From the NCBI RefSeq assembly GCF_001412595.2, contig NZ_CP012640.2, positions 5,890,001-5,954,000 of the forward strand: DNA of 64,000 nt. The letters run 5' to 3'. Numbering within the stretch: position 1 is the stretch's first letter; the number at the start of each line of letters is the position of its first letter. Positions 34,063 through 44,484 of the stretch are shown one piece after another. The notes beneath the pieces are model-generated. The model was given only the letters and a program-made list of their open reading frames with translations, was not told where the DNA came from and ran no database searches. This stretch comes from Massilia sp. WG5. GTDB lineage: Bacteria > Pseudomonadota > Gammaproteobacteria > Burkholderiales > Burkholderiaceae_D. A program made the position numbers and the translations under genes.

Positions 34063-34338
34063 CTACGCGGTCGCCTCGTCGCGGGCTTCCGCCTGCGCCT
34101 CCTTGTGGTTCCGCACGATCCCCCGCAGGTTCATCGCCAGCAGGCCGGCCTGGAGCGCAATCAGCGCCCAGGCCTCGTCATGCACGCCCCAGACGATCCA
34201 GAGGATGTTCGACAGGATGAAGGTGTAGAAGCCGAAGATGCGGCGCCGCGCATGGCGGGCGCCGACCAGGAAGGCGGCGCCGAGGGTAACCGCCATTGCT
34301 GGCCATTGCAGGAAGTCGATCAGCGTATCGAGGTCCAC
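34063..34338 (-). CDS. Small membrane protein of unknown function
   Basis: A 91-aa protein with three predicted transmembrane segments (about 8-28, 34-52, 55-73) and a charged C-terminal tail (RNHKEAQAEARDEATA). The block IFGFYTFILSNILWIVWGVH is reminiscent of small PQ-loop/YgjV-like membrane proteins. Its start codon abuts the Ku stop (34338/34339), so it is cotranscribed with ku. A role in DNA repair is not implied by the sequence. Confidence 0.8.
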   Translation of the reverse strand: MDLDTLIDFLQWPAMAVTLGAAFLVGARHARRRIFGFYTFILSNILWIVWGVHDEAWALIALQAGLLAMNLRGIVRNHKEAQAEARDEATA

Positions 34339-35415
34339 TCAGGCCGCCTTCCTGCGCTTGGCCGGCGCCTTGGCCGCGGTGGCGGATTTGGCGACGGCCT
34401 TCTTGGCGGCCGGTTTGGCGGCGGCAGTCGCCGTCTTCCTGGCCGCCGGCTTCTTCGCCGCGGTGGCGCGCGCCCGCACGGTGTCCTGCGATGCCGTCTT
34501 GCGCGCGCGCGGCGGCGGCGCGTCGCCGGCGTCCTCGTCTTTGTCGCCCGACGGCTTGCGCGACTTGCGCGGCGGTGGATCGTCGTCGTCGTCGTCGCCG
34601 TCCGCGTGCGCGGGCGCCTTCTTGCCCAGGCTGGCCTGCAGCAGCGAGACCAGGTCGATGACGTTCGATTTCTTCGGCTTGTCCTCCTCCTCCGGCTCCG
34701 GCATGGTGATGGTCTTGGTCTGCTTGGCCGCGATCTTCTTCTTCACCATCGCCATCACGTCCTCGCGGTAGGTGTCGTGATACTGCTGCGGCTTCCAGCG
34801 CTCGCTCATGCCTTCGACCAGCGCCCTGGCCATCTGCAGTTCCTTCGGTGTCACCTGGGCCGCCTTCGAATTCTCGTCGGGGATCTTCAGTTCGTCGGTG
34901 GGGCGGATCTCGTCCGGGTAGCGCAGGGTGATCAGGACGATGGTATCGCCCACGCACACCAGTGCCGCCAGGTGCTGCTTGACGCGGATGACGACGTTGG
35001 CGATGCCGATCTTGCCGACGTCGCGCAGGGTCTCGCGCAGCAGCGCGTAGACCTTGTCGCCGCCCTTGCCGGGCGCGAGGTAGTAGGGCTGCTCGTAGTA
35101 GATCAGCGGCACCTGCTGGGCATCGACGAAGGCCAGGATGTCGATGGTCTGGGTGGCTTCCGGATTCGCGCGGCGCAGGTCCTCGTCGGACAGCACCACG
35201 TATTCGTCATCGGCGTATTCGTAGCCCTTGATGATGTCGTCCCAGGAGACTTCCTTGCCGGTGTTCTTGTTGTAGCGCTTGAAGCCGATCGGCGCGAAGT
35301 CACGGCGGTCGAGCATGTGCAGGTCCAGGCTGTGTTCGCTCGTTGCCGGGTACAGTTCGACGGGAATATGGACCAGCCCGAAACTGATCGCCCCCTTCCA
35401 CATGCTCCTCGCCAT
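34339..35415 (-). CDS. ku: Ku protein for bacterial non-homologous end joining
   Basis: A 358-aa DNA-end-binding protein. The ATG at 35415 follows GGAGA and begins MARSMWKGAISFGLVHIPVE, the standard bacterial Ku start. The Ku core spans about 1-240. An acidic stretch (DGDDDDDDPPP) and a long Lys/Ala/Arg-rich tail follow (for example KKPAARKTATAAAKPAAKKA), typical of extended bacterial Ku C-termini that bind DNA. It homodimerises on DNA ends and recruits LigD, encoded by the convergent gene ending at 34035. An SDR gene lies 20 bp upstream on the same strand. Confidence 0.96.
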   Translation of the reverse strand: MARSMWKGAISFGLVHIPVELYPATSEHSLDLHMLDRRDFAPIGFKRYNKNTGKEVSWDDIIKGYEYADDEYVVLSDEDLRRANPEATQTIDILAFVDAQQVPLIYYEQPYYLAPGKGGDKVYALLRETLRDVGKIGIANVVIRVKQHLAALVCVGDTIVLITLRYPDEIRPTDELKIPDENSKAAQVTPKELQMARALVEGMSERWKPQQYHDTYREDVMAMVKKKIAAKQTKTITMPEPEEEDKPKKSNVIDLVSLLQASLGKKAPAHADGDDDDDDPPPRKSRKPSGDKDEDAGDAPPPRARKTASQDTVRARATAAKKPAARKTATAAAKPAAKKAVAKSATAAKAPAKRRKAA

Positions 35416-35435
35416 GTCAGTTCTCCTTGAGTGAG

Positions 35436-36410
35436 TTATTCCCCGACCGAACCGGTAATCGGCAGCACCACGCCGGTGACATAACCCGAGCACACGCTCG
35501 ACGCCAGGTACACATAGGCCGGCGACAGCTCTTCCGGCTGGGCCGGGCGGCCGAAGGTGGTCTGCTGGCCGAACTTGGTGATGTCTTCCGGCGACTGGTC
35601 GGCCGGGTTCAGCGGGGTCCACACCGGTCCGGGGGCCACGCAGTTCACGCGGATGCCCTTGTCGAGCAGGTTGGCGGCCAGCGACATCGTGAAGGCATGG
35701 ATCGCGCCCTTGGTGGTCGAATAGTCGAGCAGCTTCTTCGAGCCCTTCAGGCCGGTCACCGAGCCGGTGTTCACGATCGCGGCGCCGCGCTTCATGTAGG
35801 GCAGGCAGGCCTTGGCCATGTGGAAGTAACCGTAGATATTCGTCTTCATGGTCTCGTCGAAGCGGTCTTCCGTCAGGTCGAGCAGCGATTCGGCATGCTC
35901 CTGGAAGGCAGCGTTGTTGACCAGGACGTCCAGGCGGCCGAACCTGGCGACGATCTGGTCCACGGCCTGCTGGCAGAATTCCATGTCCTTGACGTCGCCG
36001 GCCACCGTCACGCACTGCTGGCCCTCCGCTTCGATATAGCGCTGGGTCTCGGCGGCGTCCTCGTGTTCGTTCAGGTACAGGATGGCGACGTCGGCGCCTT
36101 CGCGCGCGAACAGGATCGCGACCGCTCGGCCGATGCCGGAGTCGCCGCCGGTGACGATCGCGACCTGGCCGGCCAGCTTGCCGCTGCCCTTGTACTGCTC
36201 GGCCATGAACTTCGGCTTCAGTTCCATCTGGGCTTCGAGACCGGGCTTGGCCAGGTGCTGGGCCGGGAAGTCGCCGGACGGCTGCTGGACACCGGTCTGC
36301 GCGGCGCCGCCGCTGCTGCCCTGATCGCCTTTCTGCATGCTGGCGTCATGCTGGTCCTGGCGGTTCTGGATCGCCTTCTGCTTGTTCGCTACATCGTCCT
36401 GGTTTGCCAT
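35436..36410 (-). CDS. SDR family oxidoreductase (general-stress type)
   Basis: A 324-aa short-chain dehydrogenase. The ATG at 36410 follows GGAGAT and begins MANQDDVANKQ. A hydrophilic N-terminal extension (about 1-70) precedes the SDR core, as in YhdF/YhxC-type stress proteins. The cofactor motif TGGDSGIGRAVAI, the VNNAAF stretch, the Ser in NTGSVTG and the active-site YSTTK are all present; the PGPVWTPL segment is typical of this group. It is upstream of ku on the same strand with a 20-bp gap, so the two may share a transcript. The substrate is not known. Confidence 0.9.
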   Translation of the reverse strand: MANQDDVANKQKAIQNRQDQHDASMQKGDQGSSGGAAQTGVQQPSGDFPAQHLAKPGLEAQMELKPKFMAEQYKGSGKLAGQVAIVTGGDSGIGRAVAILFAREGADVAILYLNEHEDAAETQRYIEAEGQQCVTVAGDVKDMEFCQQAVDQIVARFGRLDVLVNNAAFQEHAESLLDLTEDRFDETMKTNIYGYFHMAKACLPYMKRGAAIVNTGSVTGLKGSKKLLDYSTTKGAIHAFTMSLAANLLDKGIRVNCVAPGPVWTPLNPADQSPEDITKFGQQTTFGRPAQPEELSPAYVYLASSVCSGYVTGVVLPITGSVGE

Positions 36411-36564
36411 GCCGATCTCCTTGTGCATTCGGTACGTGATCCAGCAGTATTCCCGCCGCCCGGCCTTCGCTACCGTGCGCTTCCACACACAGCGCCGCAT
36501 TTGCTAGGCGCGCTAGGTGCTTTATGGCAAACTTGATCCTGTAACAGAGTCTGAGGAGCACAGG

Positions 36565-38013
36565 ATGTCGCAGCAAGGTATGTATGTCAGCCCGATGGCG
36601 CAGCGGCGCGCCGGCTTCGACCAGGCTTGCGGCCCGCTGTTCGCGCGCCTCGACCTGGCCGACAGCGCCGATGCCGCCGCCGCCCTGATGGCCGGGTCGG
36701 CGCCCGATCTGCTGGTGATCGACCTCGAACGCTTCGAGCCGGGCATCGACCTGCAGGCGCTGGGCGGGCTGCTGGCGCGCCGCGCCGGCGCACCGGTCCT
36801 GTTGCTGTGCCCCTTCGCCAATGCGCGCTGGCTGCCGCTGCTGCATGCCTTCGGACCGGCCGCCTACGCGATCACTCCGATCGAGCCGGCGCGCCTGCAG
36901 GACGCCGTGCGGCGCTGCCTGGCGTCGCCGTCCGGCTGCGCCCCCGCCGCCGATGCGGACGCACTGCGTGCGCTGCTGGCGCTGCGGACCCGGGTCCAGG
37001 CGGCGCTCGACGATACCGATGAGGAACAGGGCCTGGCCGAACGCCTGAGCCAGGCCTTCCTGGCGTGGCCGGGCGTGCTGCATGCCGCCGTGTTCCGCCT
37101 GGCCGGCGACGCCGACCTGCAGCTCGATGCGGAACAGGGCCGCGGCCCGGCCGTCGGCCTGCGCCTGGGTACGCTGCTGCAGCGCAGCGAGCGCCTGCTG
37201 CAGGCGCCGCTGCGCCATGCCTTCCCCGGCCTGCTGGCCGCCGCCACCGGCGAGCTGGCGATCCTCGACACGCTCGAGCAGGCCGGCGAGCCGGCGCTGG
37301 CCGAGGGCCTGCGCGCGCACGGCGTGGCGCAGGCGCTGGGCATTCCGCTGCCGGCCGACGGTCCGGGCGCCCCGCGCGGCGCGCTGTCGCTGCTGCTGGA
37401 CAGCGCCGCCCCGCTGGCGCCGGAAGCCTTCGACACGCTGCGCGACTGCGCCGCCATGGCCGTGCTGGGCCTGCGCATGAGCGACATGAACCTGGAGAGC
37501 GAACAGCTGCTGGCGCGCCTGACCTATGTGTCGACCATGGATGCCCTGACCGGGGTCGCCAACCGCCGCCACGGCGAAGAGCTGCTGGAACGCGAAGTCC
37601 GGCGCGCCCGCCGCTACCGCACGCCGCTGGCCCTGCTGTCCTTCGACATCGACCGCTTCAAGGCCATCAACGACGGCTACGGCCACCCGGTGGGCGATGT
37701 TGCGCTGCGCACCGTGGCCGACTGCGTGCGCGCGGTGATGCGGTCGAGCGACGTGCTGGTGCGTTCGGGCGGCGAGGAATTCCACGTCATTGCGCCCCAC
37801 ACCAGCGCGATCGAGGGCCTCAAGATGGCCGAGAAGATCCGCCATGCGGTCGAGCAGACCGCCGTTCCCGGTTGCGACCATGTCACCGTCAGCCTCGGCG
37901 TGGCCCAGCTCGGCGAGCAGGAGAGCGCGGACTCCCTGGTCCAGCGCGTCGACGCCGCGATGGCGCGCGCCAAGCGGGCAGGGCGCAACTGCGTCGAACT
38001 GGCGATGCAATAG
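36565..38013 (+). CDS. Diguanylate cyclase with receiver-like and GAF-like N-terminus
   Basis: A 482-aa protein. The ATG at 36565 follows GAGGAG. Residues about 15-130 look like a pseudo-receiver: Asp is present in LLVIDLERFEPG, but the switch Lys is replaced (AITPIEP). A GAF-like region spans about 150-305. The GGDEF domain (about 320-480) has an intact active site as GGEEF (VRSGGEEFHVIAP) and an RxxD inhibitory site (RSSD), so it should synthesise c-di-GMP with product inhibition. The stop codon directly abuts the start of a SulP transporter gene (38013/38014), suggesting tight coupling. Confidence 0.92.
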   Translation: MSQQGMYVSPMAQRRAGFDQACGPLFARLDLADSADAAAALMAGSAPDLLVIDLERFEPGIDLQALGGLLARRAGAPVLLLCPFANARWLPLLHAFGPAAYAITPIEPARLQDAVRRCLASPSGCAPAADADALRALLALRTRVQAALDDTDEEQGLAERLSQAFLAWPGVLHAAVFRLAGDADLQLDAEQGRGPAVGLRLGTLLQRSERLLQAPLRHAFPGLLAAATGELAILDTLEQAGEPALAEGLRAHGVAQALGIPLPADGPGAPRGALSLLLDSAAPLAPEAFDTLRDCAAMAVLGLRMSDMNLESEQLLARLTYVSTMDALTGVANRRHGEELLEREVRRARRYRTPLALLSFDIDRFKAINDGYGHPVGDVALRTVADCVRAVMRSSDVLVRSGGEEFHVIAPHTSAIEGLKMAEKIRHAVEQTAVPGCDHVTVSLGVAQLGEQESADSLVQRVDAAMARAKRAGRNCVELAMQ

Positions 38014-39666
38014 ATGCTGGCCTGGTTGAAGGACTACCGCCGCGGCTGGCTGGCGGGGGACCTGGGTGCGGGCGCGGTGGTCGCCATGATGATGATCCCG
38101 CAGGGCATGGCCTATGCGCTGGTGGCCGGGCTGCCGCCGGTGACCGGGATCTACGCCAGCATCGTGCCGCCGCTGCTGTACGCCGTGTTCGGCACCAGCA
38201 GCACCCAGTCGGTCGGGCCGATGGCGATCATCTCCCTGATGACGGCGTCCGTGCTGGCGCCGATGGCGGCGCCGGGCAGCGCGCTGTACGGGGCGCTGGC
38301 GGGCCAGCTGGCCCTGCTGGCCGGGCTGGTGCTGCTGGCCTGTGGCCTGCTGCGGGTGGGCTTTCTCGCCAACTTCTTCTCGCGCCCGGTGATGAACGGC
38401 TTCACCATCGGTTCCTCGATCCTGATCGCCCATGGGCAGCTCGGCGTCCTGCTGGGCGCGCGCCTGCCGCACTGGCACCGGCCCAGCGCCGCGCTCGGCC
38501 TGGGCGCGCTGGCCCTGCTGTTGCTGGCGCGCCGCTACGGCGCCCGCTTGCTGCAGCGCTGCGGCCTCGCGCCCGGCGCCGCCGACATCGGCGCACGCCT
38601 GGCGCCGATGCTGCTGGTGGCCGGCTCGATCGCTGCGGTCGCCGCGCTCGGCCTGGACCGGATGGGCGTGCAGGTGATCGGCCGGGTGCCGGCCGGGTTG
38701 CCGCGCCTGAACCTGGCGGCTTCCGGCGCGCACTGGCAGCAGCTGTTCCAGCCGGCCCTCCTGATCGGCTTCATGTGCTTCCTGATCTCGATGTCCGGGG
38801 CCCAGGCGCTGGCCGCGCGCAAAGGAGAAAAGCTGCACACCAATGCAGAGCTGGTCGGCCTCGGCGCGGCCAACGTCGGCAGTTTCCTGAGCGGCGGCTT
38901 TCCCGTCACCGGCAGCCTGTCGCGTTCGGCCGTCAACTTCGCGGCCGGCGCCAACACCCCGCTGGCCGCGGTGGTCGCGGCGGCGCTGCTGGGCGCGGCG
39001 CTGGTGCTGCCGACCGGCTGGCTGGCGCTGCTGCCGCTGCCGGTGCTGGCCGCCACCATCATCGTCGCCGTACTCGGCATGCTGGAATCCGCGACCCTGC
39101 GTACCGCCTGGCGCTACGACCGCGCCGACGCGCTGGCGCTGCTGGCCACTCTAGGGGGCGTGCTGCTGCTCGGGGTCGAGGCTGGCGTGGTGGTCGGCCT
39201 GCTGCTGTCGCTGGGGGCGATGATCTGGCGCGAGAGCCGGCCGCACATCGCGGTGCTGGGCCGCATCGCCGGCACCGAACACTTCCGCAATGTCGAACGC
39301 TACCAGGCCGAGACCCGCAGCGGCGTGCTGCTGCTGCGCGTCGACGCCGGCCTGTTCTTCGGGAACATCGAGGCGGTCAACGCCCGCGTCGAGGAAGAGC
39401 TGGACCTGCATCCCGGCACGCGCGAGCTGGTGCTGGTGCTGTCGGCCGTGAATGCGATCGACACCTCGGCCCTGTTCGGCCTGCTGGAGCTGAACGGTGA
39501 AGTGGTCCGGCGCGGCGTGCGCCTGCACCTGGCCGAGGTGAAGGGGCCGGTGATGGACCGGCTGAAGCAGTCGAAGCTGCTGGAGCGTCTCAGCGGGCAG
39601 GTCTTCCTGAGCACGGCGAATGCCTGGAATACCCTGTCCACCGGCGACGAATCCTGGTCAGTCTGA
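38014..39666 (+). CDS. SulP family inorganic anion transporter with STAS domain
   Basis: A 550-aa inner-membrane transporter. The SLC26/SulP core has about 10-14 transmembrane segments. It shows the family signature near the N-terminus (MIPQGMAYALVAGLPPVTGIYAS) and a Gly/Ser-rich FLSGGFPVTGSLSRSAVN. A C-terminal STAS domain (about 430-540) contains LLLRVDAGLFFGN and NAIDTSALFGL. Family substrates include sulfate, bicarbonate and other anions; the sequence does not pick one. It begins at the base following the stop of the diguanylate cyclase, so expression is probably coupled to it. Confidence 0.93.
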   Translation: MLAWLKDYRRGWLAGDLGAGAVVAMMMIPQGMAYALVAGLPPVTGIYASIVPPLLYAVFGTSSTQSVGPMAIISLMTASVLAPMAAPGSALYGALAGQLALLAGLVLLACGLLRVGFLANFFSRPVMNGFTIGSSILIAHGQLGVLLGARLPHWHRPSAALGLGALALLLLARRYGARLLQRCGLAPGAADIGARLAPMLLVAGSIAAVAALGLDRMGVQVIGRVPAGLPRLNLAASGAHWQQLFQPALLIGFMCFLISMSGAQALAARKGEKLHTNAELVGLGAANVGSFLSGGFPVTGSLSRSAVNFAAGANTPLAAVVAAALLGAALVLPTGWLALLPLPVLAATIIVAVLGMLESATLRTAWRYDRADALALLATLGGVLLLGVEAGVVVGLLLSLGAMIWRESRPHIAVLGRIAGTEHFRNVERYQAETRSGVLLLRVDAGLFFGNIEAVNARVEEELDLHPGTRELVLVLSAVNAIDTSALFGLLELNGEVVRRGVRLHLAEVKGPVMDRLKQSKLLERLSGQVFLSTANAWNTLSTGDESWSV

Positions 39667-39713
39667 GGCGCTTGTGGCAGTATGGGGCGCATGAACACTT
39701 CCTGGAGCGAAGC

Positions 39714-39914
39714 ATGACGAGTCGACTTGCCCTGGTCCTGTTGGCGTCCGCGGCGGCGCTGTACGCCATCGGCATGCAGTCCGGCCTCGATGTCGGCCTG
39801 GCGTGGATGACGCTGATCTCGGCCATGTTCATCGAGCTGACGCTCTGGAAGCGTGGCCTGGACCGCGTCCGGGCCGCCGTCGCCGCACGGCGCGCGCGCA
39901 AGCAGCAGCGCTGA
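39714..39914 (+). CDS. Small two-helix membrane protein
   Basis: A 66-aa protein starting at the ATG preceded by GGAGCGAAGC. It has two hydrophobic segments (LALVLLASAAALYAIG and VGLAWMTLISAMFIEL) and an Arg/Lys-rich tail (VAARRARKQQR). It lies 47 bp downstream of the SulP gene on the same strand and just before the urease control region. No family is recognised. Confidence 0.55.
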   Translation: MTSRLALVLLASAAALYAIGMQSGLDVGLAWMTLISAMFIELTLWKRGLDRVRAAVAARRARKQQR

Positions 39915-39922
39915 CTCTTTCC

Positions 39923-39937
39923 GCACCGAATTGGTGC
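39923..39937. promoter_or_regulatory. NtrC-like enhancer site upstream of urease
   Basis: A perfect dyad GCACC-GAATT-GGTGC, extended as TTGGTGCAA on the right, fits the NtrC consensus (GCAC...GGTGC core). Its centre is about 95 bp upstream of the start predicted from the sigma-54 element at 39999-40014, a normal enhancer distance. A second, imperfect dyad (TGCGGGTGC...GCATCCGCA) lies at about 39948-39974. Confidence 0.6.
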
Positions 39938-39998
39938 AAATCCCTGTGCGGGTGCGTAAAACGTGCATCCGCAAGCCGGCATTCGGCCAATGACAGTC

Positions 39999-40014
39999 TG
40001 GCACGCATCCTGCT
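39999..40014 (+). promoter_or_regulatory. Sigma-54 (RpoN) promoter of the urease operon
   Basis: TGGCACGCATCCTGCT matches the -24/-12 consensus TGGCACG-N4-TTGCW at every fixed position except one T, with correct GG-to-GC spacing. Transcription would start near 40025, only about 2 nt before the annotated ureD ATG. Together with the upstream NtrC-like dyad it indicates nitrogen control. Confidence 0.65.
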
Positions 40015-40026
40015 AACCCTGTTGGC

Positions 40027-40881
40027 ATGCCCGACTGCCACCCTGACCACTCCCACATCGATCCGCCGCCCGCGCCGCCCTGGCGCGCCAGCCTGCACCT
40101 CGATTTCGCTTTCGATGCCGACGCCGGCGTCACCCGGATGGTGCGGCGCGCCCATCGCGGCCCGCTGCGCGTGCAGAAAGCCCTGTATCCGGAAGGACCG
40201 CGCGCCTGCCAGGTGATCGTCGTGCACCCGCCGGGCGGCGTGGTGGGCGGCGATTGCCTCGAGATCGGGATGCGCATCGGTGCCGGCGGCCAGGTCTTCG
40301 CGACCTCGCCGGGCGCCGCCAAGTGGTACCGCGCGAACGGCCGCCGCTCCAGCCAGGCAGTGCGGCTGCAGGCCGGCGAGGGCGCCGCGCTCGAATGGAT
40401 GCCGCAGGAAACCATCTTCTACGACGGCGCCTGCGTCGATCTCGAGCACGAGGTCGAACTGGGCGCCGGCACCCCCTATATCGGCAGCGAGATCCTGTGC
40501 TTCGGCCGGCGCGCGATGGGCGAGCGCTTCCTGCGCGGCCAGGTCCGCCAGCGCACCCGCATCCGCCAGGGCGGACGCCTGGTCTGGCACGAGCAGGGCC
40601 TGCTCGACGCCGCGGGGCTGGAGAGCCCGCTCGGACTGCAGGGAAAGAGCGTGTGCGCGACCCTGCTGGCGGTCGGCAGGCCGCTGCCGGCGGCGGTCCT
40701 GGCGCGCCTGCGCGCCGCCGACCCGGACCTTGCGCTGAGCCAGGTGAAGTCGGTCTTCGTGGCGCGCCACCTGGGCATCGATACCGAAGCCGCGCGCGCC
40801 GCCATGCTGCGCGTGTGGCAGGCGGTGCGTCCGCACTTGCTGGGCATGGACGCCAGCGTGCCGCGCATCTGGAACACCTGA
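40027..40881 (+). CDS. ureD: Urease accessory protein UreD
   Basis: A 284-aa cytosolic chaperone that, with UreF and UreG, loads nickel into apo-urease. Family blocks are visible: MVRRAHRGPLRVQKALYPEG, VVHPPGGVVGGDCLEIGM, SPGAAKWYRANGR and EWMPQETIFYDGA. The His/Asp/Pro-rich first 18 residues precede the usual UreD start. The ATG lies so close to the predicted sigma-54 start site that the message would be nearly leaderless. There is no better in-frame start before the conserved domain. It is the first gene of ureDABCEFG. Confidence 0.94.
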   Translation: MPDCHPDHSHIDPPPAPPWRASLHLDFAFDADAGVTRMVRRAHRGPLRVQKALYPEGPRACQVIVVHPPGGVVGGDCLEIGMRIGAGGQVFATSPGAAKWYRANGRRSSQAVRLQAGEGAALEWMPQETIFYDGACVDLEHEVELGAGTPYIGSEILCFGRRAMGERFLRGQVRQRTRIRQGGRLVWHEQGLLDAAGLESPLGLQGKSVCATLLAVGRPLPAAVLARLRAADPDLALSQVKSVFVARHLGIDTEAARAAMLRVWQAVRPHLLGMDASVPRIWNT

Positions 40882-40902
40882 AGGACGCCTGAGAAAGAGA
40901 CC

Positions 40903-41205
40903 ATGGACCTGAGCCCACGAGAGAAGGACAAGCTGCTGATCTTCACCGCCGCCCTGCTGGCCGAGCGCCGCCGGGCGCGCGGGCTGAAGCTGAACTACCC
41001 GGAGGCCGTGGCCCTGATCACGGCTGCCATCATGGAAGGCGCCCGCGACGGCCGCAGCGTGGCCGAGCTGATGGACGAGGGCGCGACGATCCTGTCGCGC
41101 GCCGACGTCATGGAAGGCGTGCCGGAGATGATCCCGGAAATCCAGGTCGAAGCCACTTTCCCGGACGGCAGCAAGCTGGTGACCGTCCACCACCCGATCC
41201 CATGA
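40903..41205 (+). CDS. ureA: Urease subunit gamma
   Basis: A 100-aa subunit of the nickel urease that hydrolyses urea to ammonia and carbamate. The full-length family match runs from [20 protein letters not shown] to the C-terminal [14 protein letters not shown], with [10 protein letters not shown] in between. It is 21 bp after ureD, and its stop overlaps the ureB start (ATGA at 41202-41205), which favours balanced subunit synthesis. Confidence 0.97.
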   Translation: MDLSPREKDKLLIFTAALLAERRRARGLKLNYPEAVALITAAIMEGARDGRSVAELMDEGATILSRADVMEGVPEMIPEIQVEATFPDGSKLVTVHHPIP

Positions 41206-41554
41206 CGAAAGGACGAACCGTGATCCCGGGCGAATATCTGTTGGAAAGCGGCGAGCTCGCGCTGAACGCCGGCCGCCGCACCCTCACGCTGACGGTGGCG
41301 AACGCGGGCGACCGCCCGATCCAGGTCGGCTCGCACTACCATTTCCATGAAGTCAACGACGCCCTGCAGTTCGAACGCGAGGCCACGCGCGGCATGCGCC
41401 TGAACATCGCAGCCGGCACCGCGGTGCGCTTCGAGCCGGGCCAGCGCCGCACGGTCGAACTGGTCGAACTGGCCGGGGCGCGTGTGGTGGTCGGCTTCCA
41501 GGGGCGCGTCAATGGCTCGCTTGACGGCGCGCCGCCGACGCAGGAGGCATCCGC

Positions 41555-41558
<4 letters not shown>
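41202..41558 (+). CDS. ureB: Urease subunit beta
   Basis: A 118-aa structural subunit. Conserved features are the opening [18 protein letters not shown], then [11 protein letters not shown] and [18 protein letters not shown]. It assembles with UreA and UreC as the (ABC)3 holoenzyme. It overlaps ureA and ureC by 4 nt each. The C-terminal dozen residues after NGSLDG are variable, as is usual. Confidence 0.97.
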
Positions 41559-43255
<1,697 letters not shown>

Positions 43256-43268
43256 CGAAGGAGCGACC

Positions 43269-43811
43269 ATGCTGTCCCTGCATACGAAAATTTCCCGCGC
43301 CGACGCCATTCACGATTTGATGGTGTTGTCCTGGGACCAGCGCGAGCGCTGCCGCCAGCGCGCCCGCCTTGCGTCCGGCGAAGAGGTCGCGCTGTTCCTG
43401 GCGCGCGGCACGGTTCTGCGCGACGGCGACCTGCTGACCGGGGAGGGCGGCCGCGTGGTGCGGGTGCTCGCCGCCCCCGAGCCGACCTACCTGGTGCGCT
43501 GCGTCGACGCCACCATGCTGGCGCGCTGCGCCTACCACCTCGGCAACCGTCACACGCAAGCCCAGGTCGGCCCGGGCTGGATCCGCATCCGGGTCGACCC
43601 GGTGCTGAAGGAGATGGTGCTGGGGCTGGGCGCGCAGGTCGACGAGGAACTGGCGAAGTTCGAGCCGGAGCCGGGCGCGTATGCCGGCGGCCACGGCCAC
43701 GCGCACGGACACGAGCATCCCGCGACCAGCCTGCTGGCGCCGGTGCCGGTGCGCCAGAAGATCCACCGGCCCGACAGCGTCGCCATGGCCGCGGGCGCGG
43801 AAGGCGCATGA
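43269..43811 (+). CDS. ureE: Urease accessory protein UreE (nickel metallochaperone)
   Basis: A 180-aa nickel-binding dimeric chaperone delivering Ni2+ to the UreG/UreF/UreD complex. The ATG at 43269 follows AAGGAGCG. The N-terminal peptide-binding domain is followed by the metal-binding domain, with the conserved motif [12 protein letters not shown] including the nickel-ligand His. Near residue 140 there is a His-rich stretch [11 protein letters not shown] that gives extra nickel capacity. The stop overlaps ureF (ATGA, 43808-43811). Confidence 0.94.
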   Translation: MLSLHTKISRADAIHDLMVLSWDQRERCRQRARLASGEEVALFLARGTVLRDGDLLTGEGGRVVRVLAAPEPTYLVRCVDATMLARCAYHLGNRHTQAQVGPGWIRIRVDPVLKEMVLGLGAQVDEELAKFEPEPGAYAGGHGHAHGHEHPATSLLAPVPVRQKIHRPDSVAMAAGAEGA

Positions 43812-44473
43812 ACGCGGCCAGCCTGCTGCACCTGCTGCAGTTCGCCAGCCCGGCGCTGCCGATCGGCGGCTACAGCTATTCGCAGGGACTCGAAGCGGCG
43901 CTCGAGGACGGGATGGTGCACGACGCCGTAAGCGGCCGCGCCTGGATCGTGCGCTGCCTGCACGAGGTCATGGCGCAATGGGACGCGCCGCTGTTCTGGC
44001 GCCTGCTGCAGGCCTTCGCCGCGCGCGACCAGGCCGCGCTGCGCCTGTGGAGCGACTGCTTCCTGGCCTCGCGCGATACCGCCGAGTTCCGCGCCGAGAC
44101 CGTGCAGATGGGCTATTCGCTGACCCGCCTGCTGGCCGAGCTGGGCGTGGCCGAGGTGGCGGCGCTGGGCGAGGAAGTGTCGCTGCCGGCGGCCTTCGCC
44201 TGCGCCGTCGACGCCCTCGACATCCCGCACGAGGAAGCGCTGCTGGCGCTGCTGTTTTCCTGGGCCGAGAACCAGGTGTTGGTGTGCGTGAAGTCGGTGC
44301 CGCTGGGCCAGGTGGCGGGCCAGCGCCTGCTGCTGTCGCTGCGGCCCGAGATCGAGGCGGCGGCGCGCACCGCGCGCACCCTCGACGACGGCGCGCTGTC
44401 GAACTGGGCCCCCGGGCTCTCCATGCTGTCGATGCGGCACGAGGTGCAGCATGGACGGCTGTACCGTTCATGA
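43808..44473 (+). CDS. ureF: Urease accessory protein UreF
   Basis: A 221-aa protein that bridges UreD and UreG and gates GTP hydrolysis during nickel insertion. Conserved segments are [21 protein letters not shown] near the N-terminus and [19 protein letters not shown] in the second half. Helical throughout, with no membrane segment. It overlaps ureE by 4 nt and ends 11 bp before the ureG start chosen here. Confidence 0.95.
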   Translation: MNAASLLHLLQFASPALPIGGYSYSQGLEAALEDGMVHDAVSGRAWIVRCLHEVMAQWDAPLFWRLLQAFAARDQAALRLWSDCFLASRDTAEFRAETVQMGYSLTRLLAELGVAEVAALGEEVSLPAAFACAVDALDIPHEEALLALLFSWAENQVLVCVKSVPLGQVAGQRLLLSLRPEIEAAARTARTLDDGALSNWAPGLSMLSMRHEVQHGRLYRS

Positions 44474-44484
44474 GAAAGGAAACG

